Assembly: GCF_963855985.1 (NCBI RefSeq)
Contig: NC_087110.1
Location: forward strand, 12,205,001 to 12,269,000
Reading direction: 5' to 3'
DNA length: 64,000 bases
From: Ostrinia nubilalis
Lineage: Eukaryota; Arthropoda; Insecta; Lepidoptera; Crambidae
The notes beneath the pieces are model-generated. The model saw nothing but the letters and a program-made list of their open reading frames with translations. It had not been told where the DNA came from and did not search any database. Positions 41,601-53,600 of the stretch are shown one piece after another (position 1 is the first letter of the stretch; each line of letters begins with the position of its first letter). A program made the position numbers and the translations under genes.

Positions 41601-44600
41601 ATTATTATAATGACATGCAATTCCGAGCGATGTTCCGCGTCTCCAAAGAAACGGTGTTGTTTCTGGATTCATAATTTGGAAGCTCTTTGAAACCCCTCAC
41701 CAAACGCCATACAACCAGTGAACCAAATACTTATTATAACCCTACGATTCTACGCAACGGAAAGTTATGAACGTGTACTAGGTGATATCTTCCACATCGA
41801 ACAGCCAACTGTGCATCGTATAGTGCACAAAGTAACAACCAAAATAGCTGATATGAAATCGCTTTACATAAACATGCCTATTTCAGAGGAATATGGGGAC
41901 ATCGCAAATGGATTTAAGCTATAGCAGCATTTCCAAGAGTTTGTTGATTTGTCAATTTGATGCTCTGTCAACAATGATAAATATCAAATTGTGGTTACGT
42001 TTCGGTCCACGATCGCCACTTAATAGATTTCAACAATAAAAAGTATCAGCTTTAAAGTTATTTTTTTAATTAAATAAAAATGCAAGCATTAATTTTTTTA
42101 TATAATAAAACGAGATTTATATATAATAGAAACTTAAAATAAACTGTTCTATGTTAAGTTGATTGAGTATATTTCCATAAAAGACAATACATAACCAAAA
42201 GATGCTGCGTGTAATGGATAAAAAACGTAAAGTCATCATTTGTGTAAATGAAAACATACTTTTTTTGGTAAATGTTGCCATTATGTAAACATTTGAGAGC
42301 TGCTTAGCTGATCACGGCTTGAAATCCGTTGAGTGGCGTTTGAGAATACCATTTAAAATTGAAGGATACTTAAATTTAGGAGCCCGTCAGCTGAGTGAAA
42401 GATTTGAGTAGTGTTTCAGTATTCGGCCGTTAGTAGTTTAGATAGTTAAGAGATATACGGCTGGCTAGTACTAGGCGCGTATCACTTGCAAGGAGTCTTC
42501 TCAATATTGAAGAAGGAACTTAGTAGTTCAGATAGTGTTAAGAGATATTCGGCTAGAGAGTACTAGGCGCGCATCACGTGGAGGTGGTGACGCGATTGCG
42601 GGCGGTGACGTCACCAGTCTTGTTGGTGTGCGTCAGGAAGCAGGAGGAGCACCGCATGGACAAGATCGAGGCCGCTGGGATCGCTAGGGTGAGGAGATTG
42701 TCTTTTTATGAAGCCCCACTCGGTGGACCGATGATCTGGCGGAAGTTTCAAGAAGCACTTAGATGCAGGCAGTATAAGATCATCCGCAGGGGAGGCCTTT
42801 GTCCAGGTGTGGGGAATGAACGAAACGGCTGGCAAGTACTAGGCGAGCACGAGTTAGTGATGCGACTGCAGTTGAAAAAAGGGACTGCGATACGAATGTT
42901 TTGGCTTCCAATAAAGTCTAACCAGTATAGATTGAGTAGTCCTGGGGGTCTAAACTGCTTTTTAGCCAGGGAGACGGGGTAGTATCTCGCCCAGACGCTT
43001 TTTTGGACCGGTACCCCCCCTCTCCATTGCTTACATAACATCGAAATTTTGAGCAGATTCCCTCCCCTCTTAAACACCTAAGAACAAAATATGCAGTTGG
43101 TATGCAAGTGCCTTTTTCTGCCCCCTCCCCCACGCTCCTCTGGATACTAACTAGGGGCATTTTGCACTAACACCACCACTCAATAAATTCCTCCTATCTC
43201 ACCAGAACCAGATCCTGGGCGGCAGCCTGCAAGACCTGCTGGCGCCTCCACAGCGGCTGATCAAGGCCAAGTCCGAGAGTTCCGTGGCCTCGCTGTGCAG
43301 CGCCGCCACGGTCTTGTCCGCCAGCCACGACCATGACGGTGAGGTTTTAGTTTAGGAATACGGGCTACACTTCGGAGAATGTGCGAAGGAATTAAAACCT
43401 GGTCCGTGAGCACGTAGAATCCCGTCCAATGACCCCAAGCTACCCTTCCCTATCGCTCGCGCGTAATTATGTTGCTGTCGCGCTCGCACACTCACTGCGG
43501 GCGCCCGTCGCACAGTCGCGAGCGATAGGGATGGGTAGCTTGGGGTCATTGGACGGGAATCTACGTGCTCACGGACCAGGCTTTATACGACCTAAATCCA
43601 CCAGCCCCCTTCCATCACGGGGAACCAGCGTACCATCCCTACATTGTCGACATTCCACCAGCTCGCACTAAGCGTTTCGACGACTCGTTTCTAATGCTAA
43701 CAGCTAGGGGCTGGAATTCGCTGCCTGCTGCTGTATTTACTGAACACTATAATCCGGGCATTTTCAAGGCGAGAGTGAATAGGCATCTCACTTAACACCT
43801 GGTGCGATTGCGGTCAAATACCTGCCTTGTCTAGCATAAAAAAAAGAATAAGAACGAATTGAAAATGGCCCAACGGTGTCGGTGTTGGACTGCCGATTCC
43901 CGATTCCTATGGGAATCGGCCTATGGGGTGCCGCCCGTTGCGTGATCGTTGCAGCCCAGCCCTAGAAGGCGAGGACGCGGTTGAATGCAACCTAACTACG
44001 TATGCGGCGCGCACGCACACACTGACAAAATTTGGCGCAACCACGACTGGCTCCCCGCTAATTCACGCTAAAAGATGACCTACTCATTTGTATTTACTCT
44101 GGCAATAATCACAAGGCTGGAATGGCCATGGGCGGGTAGAGGGAAACTAACTCTCGAACACAGACGTCAGACATGTATTTAGCTTATAGGGGTTAACGAG
44201 AATATTACTTTTTTTTTTCACTATGGAAAATCGTTTTTACCATAAAAAGCAATAATATGAGTAACGCTATGCTTTCCTCTCAGCGCTAGCCTACAATAAA
44301 TTGGTCGAGTCCAAAGCGAGTTGTTTATACGACTATGACAGCCCGCTCGGCACTCGATGCGAACTCAGATTCGAAATGTTTCAATTTTTTTATGTAGATA
44401 GTGTGATATTTATATTGTTATCGATTGCACAAAGATTATCACAGATCACTTTTCAGAGCGGAGACGTCTTACTGGCAAATGTTTTGTTTTGTTAGTACCA
44501 AATAAAAATTTTTCGTTCTTTCTATTACAGAGTTCTGCACAGACGACCTGGAAAGGAACCGGTCGAGGTCTTTGGAGCCGCTGAGCGGGCTGGCGATGTG

Positions 44601-47600
44601 GAGCGACCACATCGAGTACATACAGCTGCTCAAGGAAGACCGGGGGCTCGGCTTCTCTATTTTGGACTACTTGGTGAGTAACTTTAGTCTGGTATGTGAG
44701 CACGTAGAATTTTGTCCAATTATGTTGCTGTCGCGCTCGCACACTCACTGCGGGCGCCCGTCGCACAGTCGCGACAGCAATATAATTGCGCGCGAACGAT
44801 AAGGATGGGTAGCTAGGGGTCATTGGACAAAATTCTACGTGCTCACAGACCGGGTTTTGGTCATCATCATCGTTTCAGCTATAGGACGTCCACTGCTGAA
44901 CTGACTTTAAATGAAATAGACCTCCCCCAATGATTCCATATTGACCGCCATAAGTAAGTAGTAATTTACAGTAAAATTATAAAGAGCCTGACGGATTAGC
45001 AAGTTGAAGTAACGGTGGCTAGGGCACACGGAACTGATGGTCGATGGGGGTGAATAATCCTGGAATGAAAGCTACATACCGATCCAGCACAGCGTGTGAC
45101 GTTTACCCAAAAAGTGGATAGACGATTTAAGGTTAGAGGGAAATTATTGGGGTAGTCTATGTTCAGCAGTGTACGTTCTGTGTCTGAAATGATTATACCA
45201 TATTAGAGTATCACACTCAATAATGCACCACTTAACGCCACTGTACAATAAGGTCCTGTCACTCGCTAGTGGCTAAGACAGTGTCACCAACTAATATTTG
45301 CATCGGTACGGGTCTATTCCCACCTCTCGTTCCCACCACTGCAACTCCTGTGTAGCTTGACAGCTTGACCGCCACGAAAACCCAACCAATGAAGGTCAAG
45401 TTTGTCCCGGGGAAAGTTAAACTGTCATTGGACCCGCAACGACATTAGTCAGAAGAACATAGAAGGAGATCGAAATTAAGGTTCGACACTGAACCGGTAG
45501 GAGGACTATCGCATTGTCACTCACTAGGATGGCATTTTCACTTAACAGATTGGCACCATTATAGATTAAAGTACCGGTCATTCGCCGATTGTATCAACTG
45601 TTAAAAATATGAAGGTGTTTATCCTTTGTCTTCCCAGGATCCATCCGAGCCGGGCAGTTCAGTAATAGTGGTCCGGTCGGTGGTGGGCGGCGGCGCGGCG
45701 GCCAGCGACGGCCGCCTGCAGCCCGGCGACCGGCTCATCTCCGTCAATGGCCTGGACGTGTCGCGGAGCCCGCTCGCTGCGGCCGTTAGCGCTATCAAGA
45801 GCGCGCCCAAAGGTAATCTGCTCCTCGCTGCCAGCAACGGTTCTTAAATCTTGAACGTATTGTTTTAACGCACTATGCTAACGCATATGAGCTAAGTGTC
45901 ATCTCCGTCAATGGGTTAGACCCGTGTGTCACGGAGCACCTTCGCTGTTGCCGTTAGGGCTATTGCGCTAAAAGGTACTTTTTAAAGCACCACATCTAAC
46001 AGACTTGCTATGAAGCGGGGTGATGTCCACTCTCCGTCACTGGTAGCTTCTCTTGTTATGCTTTAGGCACTAATCACGAGTCTAGTCACATGTGCTAAGC
46101 GCTGTCAACGCCATCAAGAGCGCATCTTAGTTCTACTGTCCATGACGCGTAGCGTACGACATAGTACATCATCATTATCATCATCTCAGCCATAGGACGT
46201 CTACTTGAATATAGGCCTCCCCCAATGCTCTCCATGTTGCCCGGTTGGTAGCGACCTGCGATATAGTACTCAGGCGATATTGACCGCATCACCATCACTG
46301 AGCCGGGCAATCGTGGTCCGGTCGGTGGTGGGCGGCGGCGCGGCGGCCAGCGACGGCCGCCTGCAGCCCGGCGACCGGCTCATCTCCGTCAATGGCCTGG
46401 ACGTGTCGAGGAGCCCGCTTGCTGCGGCCGTTAGCGCTATCAAGAGCGCGCCCAAAGGTAATCTGCTCCTCGCTGCCAGCAACGGCTCTTGAATCCTGAA
46501 CGTATTGTTTTAACGCACTATGCTAACGCAATTGAGCTAAGCGACCGGCTCATCTCCGTCAATGGCCTGGACGTGTCGAGGAGCCCTCTCGCTGCGGCCG
46601 TTAGCGCTATCAAGAGCGCGCCTAAAGGTAGTAACCTTACACAACAACACGTAGGAATAACGCACTTCTTTCAAAAGACTCCATGTATTGTGGCGTGATA
46701 TCCACTTCCCGCCGCTGCAGCGCTAAAGGTATTGTTTTAACGCACTATGCTAACGCACATGGTATAAGCGACTGACTCATCTCTGTCAATGGCCTGGACG
46801 TGTCGAGGAGCCCTCTCGCTGCGGCCGTTAGCGCTATCAAGAGCGCGCCCAAAGGTAACCTTACTTAGAAGTGTCTGCTCCTCGCTGCCAGCAACGGCTC
46901 TTGAATGCTAAATGTATTGTTTTAATGCACTATGCTAACGCACATGGGCTAAGTGTCATCTCCGTCAATGGGTTAGACGTGTGTGTCACGGAGCACCTTC
47001 GCTGCTGCCGTTAATGCTATTAAGAGCGCGCCTAAAGGTACTTTTTAACGCACTACTGTTAACACGTTGAGTGCGAAACCAGGTCTATAGACCTTGTGTA
47101 CGTCTCGCTTACCGTGCGGCTAAGAAAATTATAGTCTTCCTTGTCGTGCGAAAGGCATAACTTCAATTGGGTCCGGTGTAGGAAAGTGATGAATATATAT
47201 CTATGATGTATTCTTAAAATAGAATCCAATGATGTACCTACCTTAATACCAGGTTTTTAGACCTGGTACCGCACGGAAGTAATAAAATGTCTTCACAATG
47301 CGAAACCAGGTCGAAGCACCTTGTACCCTGCGCACCTGGTACCGCACCCCACGCTAGCTTCGTGCAGCCAGTGTTGCCTCGCATTCGTAAGAAACGCACA
47401 TATCGACATGGCGTCAAGAGAAACAAACAAAATCAAAACTGCAAATTGATTATAATTTAATTTGCTACACGATTTATTGCTAATTTAAATAATGTTTTTC
47501 GTGACAAACATTTGAAGTTGTAACTAAATGTTATTAAATAATATGTTTTCTTTAAATATAGCTTATTTAACTATTTATGCACGTATGTCTTATTTGTAAA

Positions 47601-50600
47601 ATATTTAGACTAAATTATTAAAACATCTTTGTTTGTTACTTTTTATAATTTTTATGAAAACTTAATTTAAACTATCGATATTTGTATTTCACATCCCTAG
47701 AATACCCACCAGACTTCCCTACTTCAGTGCGGCACAAGGTGCATAAGCCTTGTATTTTGAATATAGCTATAATTTTTATACTAAACAAGTTATTCACGAA
47801 CGCCTTCAGGTGTATGTCAATAAATGCATTATTATTAATATTCAAAGAAAAAAAACACAATATCTATTAAAATGAAGCCAAAAATAAAATTAATGTATCT
47901 TAAATATTACAAGGTCTTTAAGCCTTGTGCCGCCACAACGTAAGTTTTAATACCAGGTTTACTGACCTTGTACCGAAGGAACGGAAAGTATTAGAGAGTT
48001 AGTGCCGCAGCAAAGGTGTTAACAGACTTGCTATGAAGCGGAGTGTTGTCCACTTTCCGTCACTGGTAGCTTCTCTTGTTATGCTTTAGGTACTAATCAC
48101 GAGTCTAAGTGCTGTTAACGTCATTAAGAGCGCATCTTATCCTACTGTCTATAGCGCGTAGCGTACAACATAGTGCATCATCATCATCTCAGCCATAGGA
48201 CGTCTACTTGAACATAGGCCTTCCCCAATGCTTTCCATATTGCCCAGCTGGTAGCGACCTGCGATATAGTACGCAGGCGATATTGACCGCACCACCATCA
48301 CCGAGCCGGGCAGCTGTGATGGTCCGGTCGGTGGTGCGACGGCCGCCTGCAGCCCGGCGACCGGCTCATCTCTGTCAATGGGCTGGACGTATCGCGGAGC
48401 CCGCTCGCTGCAGCCGTTAGCGCTATCAAGAGCGCGCCCAAAGGTAACCTTACCACCACAACACAGCAACAGAGCACCTCCTAATAGACAACAACACGTA
48501 GGACTAACCCACCTGTCAATAGTTTACACATTGTTACTAACTCTACTAATATAGTTAAGTTCAAATTGTTACTAACCAAACTATAGACTGGTTTTGTCTG
48601 CAAATAAATGATTTTTATTTTATTTATTTATTTATTTAAGAGTGATTGTATAGTCCGGGCGCCCGGCGATCACTAAGAGCCATTAAGAGTGCGCCAAAAA
48701 GTACTTAATATTACATAGAACTGTCAATAGACTCGGATACATTGTATACTCAGCGCGAAATTCGCTCCTCGCTGCCAGCAACGGCTCTTGAATCCTGAAC
48801 GTATTGTTTTAACGCACTATGCAAACGCAAATGAGCTAAGCGACCGGCTCATCTCTGTCAATGGCCTGGACGTGTCGAGGAGCCCCCTCGCTGCAGCCGT
48901 TAGCGCTATCAAGAGCGCGCCCAAAGGTAATCTTACACAACAACACGTAGGACTAACGCGCCTGTCAAAAAACTCCATGTATTGTGGCGTGATATCCACT
49001 TCCGCCGCTGCAGCGCTAAAGGTATTGTTTTAACGCACTATGCAAACGCAAATGAACTAAGCGACCAGCTCATCTCCGTCAATGGCCTGGACGTGTCGCG
49101 GAGCCCACTCGCTGCGGCTGTGAGCGCTATCAAGAGCGCGCCGAAAGGTAATCTTACTTAGAACGATCTGCTTCTCGCGACCAGCAACGGCTCTTGAATG
49201 CTAAATGTATTGTTTTAACGCACTATGCTAACGCACATGAGCTAAGTGTCACGGAGCATTATTAAGAGCACGCCTAAAGGTACTTTTTAACGCACTACTA
49301 TTAACAGACTTGCTATGAAGCGGGGTGTCGTCCACTCTTCGTCACTAGTAGCTTCTCTTTTTATGCTTTAGGTACTAATCACGAGTCTAAGTGCTGTTAA
49401 CGTCATTAAGAGCGCATCTTATCCTACTGTCTATAGCGCGTAGCGTACAACATAGTGCATCATCATCATCTCAGCCATAGGACGTCTACTTGAACATAGG
49501 CCTTCCCCAATGCTTTCCATATTGCCCAGCTGGTAGCGACCTGCGATATAGTACGCAGGCGATATTGACCGCACCACCATCACCGAGCCGGGCAGCTGTG
49601 ATGGTCCGGTCGGTGGTGCGACGGCCGCCTGCAGCCCGGCGACCGGCTCATCTCTGTCAATGGGCTGGACGTATCGCGGAGCCCGCTCGCTGCAGCCGTT
49701 AGCGCTATCAAGAGCGCGCCCAAAGGTAACCTTACCACCACAACACAGCAACAGAGCACCTCCTAATAGACAACAACACGTAGGACTAACCCACCTGTCA
49801 ATAGTTTACACATTGTTACTAACTCTACTAATAAGTTAAGTTCAAATTGTTACTAACCAAACTATAGACTGGTTTTGTCTGCAAATAAATGATTTTTATT
49901 TTATTTATTTATTTATTTAAGAGTGATTGTATAGTCCGGGCGCCCGGCGATCACTAAGAGCCATTAAGAGTGCGCCAAAAAGTACTTAATATTACATAGA
50001 ACTGTCAATAGACTCGGATACATTGTATACTCAGCGCGAAATTCGCTCCTCGCTGCCAGCAACGGCTCTTGAATCCTGAACGTATTGTTTTAACGCACTA
50101 TGCAAACGCAAATGAGCTAAGCGACCGGCTCATCTCTGTCAATGGCCTGGACGTGTCGAGGAGCCCCCTCGCTGCAGCCGTTAGCGCTATCAAGAGCGCG
50201 CCCAAAGGTAATCTTACACAACAACACGTAGGACTAACGCGCCTGTCAAAAAACTCCATGTATTGTGGCGTGATATCCACTTCCGCCGCTGCAGCGCTAA
50301 AGGTATTGTTTTAACGCACTATGCAAACGCAAATGAACTAAGCGACCAGCTCATCTCCGTCAATGGCCTGGACGTGTCGCGGAGCCCACTCGCTGCGGCT
50401 GTGAGCGCTATCAAGAGCGCGCCGAAAGGTAATCTTACTTAGAACGATCTGCTTCTCGCGACCAGCAACGGCTCTTGAATGCTAAATGTATTGTTTTAAC
50501 GCACTATGCTAACGCACATGAGCTAAGTGTCACGGAGCATTATTAAGAGCACGCCTAAAGGTACTTTTTAACGCACTACTATTAACAGACTTGCTATGAA

Positions 50601-53600
50601 GCGGGGTGTCGTCCACTCTTCGTCACTAGTAGCTTCTCTTTTTATGCTTTAGGTACTAATCACGAGTCTAAGTGCTGTTAACGTCATTAAGAGCGCATCT
50701 TATCCTACTGTCTATAGCGCGTAGCGTACAACATAGTGCATCATCATCATCTCAGCCATAGGACGTCTACTTGAATATAATAGGCCTCCCCCAATGCTTT
50801 CCATGTTGCCCGGTTGGCAGCGACCTGCGATATAGTACGCAGGCGATATTGACCGCACCACCATCACCGAGCCGGGCAGTTCAGTAATAGTGGTCCGGTC
50901 GGTGGTGGGCGGCGGCGCGGCGGCCAGCGACGGCCGCCTGCAGCCCGGCGACCGGCTCATCTCCGTCAATGGCCTGGACGTGTCTAGGAGCCCGCTCGCT
51001 GCAGCCGTTAGCGCTATCAAGAGCGCGCCCAAAGGTAATCTTACACAACAACACGTAGGACTAACGCGCCTGTCAAAAAACTCCATGTGTTGTGGCGTGA
51101 TATCCACTTCCGCCGCTGCAGCGCTAAAGGTATTGTTTTAACGCACTATGCAAACGCAAATGAACTAAGCGACCGGCTCATCTCCGTCAACGGGCTTGAT
51201 GTGTCTCGGAACCCCCTCGTTGCTATTGTCAGTGCTATTAAGAGCGCGCCCAAAGGTAAAGAACAGAGTTTAGCGCATCATTTCTAGGACTAACGCACCT
51301 GTCGATTGACCCTTCATCTCTGTCAAATGTCACGAAGCCCCCTCGTAGCAAAAGTCGCAAAAGCAGTATCTACCATTAAGAGCGTGCCAAAAGGTACTCT
51401 TTAACGCACCACATCTATTAATGTGTGACGATATGACGCGGCGCGTTGTTCACTCTCCACCATTGATGACTGGCACTGGCTCGCATTGTCCACTCTCCAC
51501 CACTGGCATTGATGACTGGCACTGGCTGTGACATTGTCATTGATGACACTAATATCACCGAGCCGGGCAGCTCGGGCGTATCTAGGTTTGTTTTAAGGGG
51601 GGCGGGGAAGAATTGTGCGATTAGTATCACAGTTCATGAGTTAGTACATGAAACATCACACCATTCTGGGGGGTGATCTAAATACGCGCATCTTAAGGTA
51701 CCTACAGAGTTTGACGAATCATACATAGGATAGGACTGACCACTATGACCGAGCCGGGCAGCTGTGATCGTGGTCCGGTCGGTGGTGGGCGGCGGCGCGG
51801 CGGCCAGCGACGGCCGCCTGCAGCCCGGCGACCGGCTCATCTCCGTCAATGGCCTGGACGTGTCGCGGAGCCCGCTCGCTGCAGCCGTTAGCGCTATCAA
51901 GAGCGCGCCCAAAGGTAACCTTACACAACAACACGTAGGAATAACGCACTTCTGTCAAAAGACTCCAAGTGTTGTGGCGTGACATCCACTTCCCGCCGCT
52001 GCAGCGCTAAAGGTATTGTTTTAACGCACTATGCTAACGCATATGATATAAGCCACTGACTCATGTCCGTCAACGGGCTTGATGTGTCGCGGTACCCCCC
52101 TCGTTGCTACTGTCAGTGCTATTAAGAGCGCGCCAAAAGGTTAATAATAGAGTTTTACGCATCATTCCTAGGACTAACGCACCTGTCAATAGACCCTTAT
52201 CTTTTTCAAATGTCACGAAGCCCCCTCGCAGCAAAAGTGGCAAAAGCAGTACCATTAAGCGCGTGCCAAAAAGTACTCTTAACCGCACCACATCTATCAA
52301 TGTATGACGATATGACGCGGCGCGTTGTCCACTCTCCACCACTGGCATTAATGACTAGCACTGATTGTGACATTAATGTTGACCACACTACTATCATCGA
52401 GCCGGACAGCACGGGCGTATCTAGGGTTACTTTTAAGGGGGCGGGGAGGATTTAGTATCAGTATTCATAGCTCATGAGTTAGTACTATTAAACATCACAC
52501 CATTCTGAGGGGGTGAGCTAAATACGCGCACCTTAAGGTACCTACAGAGTTTGACGAATCATACATAGGATAGGACTGACCATTATGACCGGCTATATTT
52601 GTTCTTTAGGTACTACTAATAAGGTGTCTAGACTCATGTGCTAAGCAGCGCTGTCAATGCTATAAGGAGTGCACTAAAAGGTATAGAGGCGCGTTAAGCC
52701 TTTGGCCTAGGGGGGCAGCAAGTCACATTTTTTAGGTACATTGACCACACTACTATGACCGAGCCGGGCAGCTGTGATCGTGGTTCGGTCAGTGGTGGGC
52801 GGCGGCGCGGCGGCCAGCGACGGCCGCCTGCAGCCCGGCGACCGGCTCATCTCTGTCAATGGCCTGGACGTGTCGCGGAGCCCGCTCGCTGCAGCCGTTA
52901 GCGCTATCAAGAGCGCGCCCAAAGGTAATCTTACTTAGAACGGTCTGCTTCTCGCGGCCAGCAACGGCTCTTGAATCCTGAACGTATTGTTTTAACGCAC
53001 TATGCTAACGCACATGAGCTAAGCCTACCTAACCTTCGCAACTGCCGTTAGCGCTATTAAGAGCGCGCCTAAAGGAACTTTTTAACGCACTACTATTAAC
53101 AGACTTGCTATGAAGCGGGGTGTTGTCCACTCTCCGTCACTGGTAGCTTCTCTTGTTATGCTTTAGGCACTAGTCACATGTGCTAAGGAGCGCTGTCAAC
53201 GCCATCAAGAGCGCATCTTAGTTCTACTGTCCATGACGCGTGGCGTACGAAATCATCATCATCTCAGCCATAGGACGTCTACTTGAATATAGGCCTCCCC
53301 CAATGCTTTCCATGTTGCCCAGCTGGTAGCGACCTGCGATATAGTACGCAGGTGACATTGACCGCATCATCATCACTGAGCCGGGCAGCTGTGATCGTGG
53401 TCCGGTCGGTGGCGGGCGGCGGCGCGGCGGCCAGCGACGGCCGCCTGCAGCCCGGCGACCGGCTCATCTCCGTCAATGGCCTGGACGTGTCGAGGAGACC
53501 TCTCGCTGCGGCCGTTAGCGCTATCAAGAGCGCGCCTAAAGGTAATCTTACTTAGAACGATCTGCTTCTCGCGGCCAGCAACGGCTTTTGAATCCTGAAC

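Larger units (their letters stand above)
37923..43205 (+). repeat. Patj intron 10: tandem array of exon 10 units
   Basis: Full-length-like copies lie at 38471-38611, 40467-40607 and 42548-42688, all keeping the GCTAGG|gtgag donor. Shorter pieces (GCTGGCGAGTACTAGGCGCG and onward) are near 38385, 40371, 41131, 42459 and 42828. Each unit also carries RTE 3' fragments (for example 38121-38360, 40235-40345, 40880-41110, 42716-42820), and units 2 and 3 carry a hairpin MITE. After removing later insertions the units are about 650-850 bp apart. The parental acceptor tract is absent from every copy. Confidence 0.88.
43339..44530 (+). other. Patj intron 11
   Basis: It contains a hairpin MITE 57 nt after the exon 11 donor, directly followed by a Jockey-type LINE end (43600-43852). 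The rest is unassigned, including a poly(T) run near 44210. Confidence 0.7.
44674..45637 (+). other. Patj intron 12
   Basis: It contains the hairpin MITE at its 5' end, degraded RTE fragments (44866-44955 minus strand, 45100-45190 plus strand) and an inverted R1-type 3' UTR fragment (45305-45488). Confidence 0.65.

Noticed and set aside
46489..51287. Repeated small open frames starting MNPERIVLTHYAN and running into the PDZ-like segment, which look like a family of short genes.
   Set aside because: The N-terminal part is the repeated intronic linker read in frame, and each ends shortly after the donor. They recur because the unit recurs, not because they are genes.
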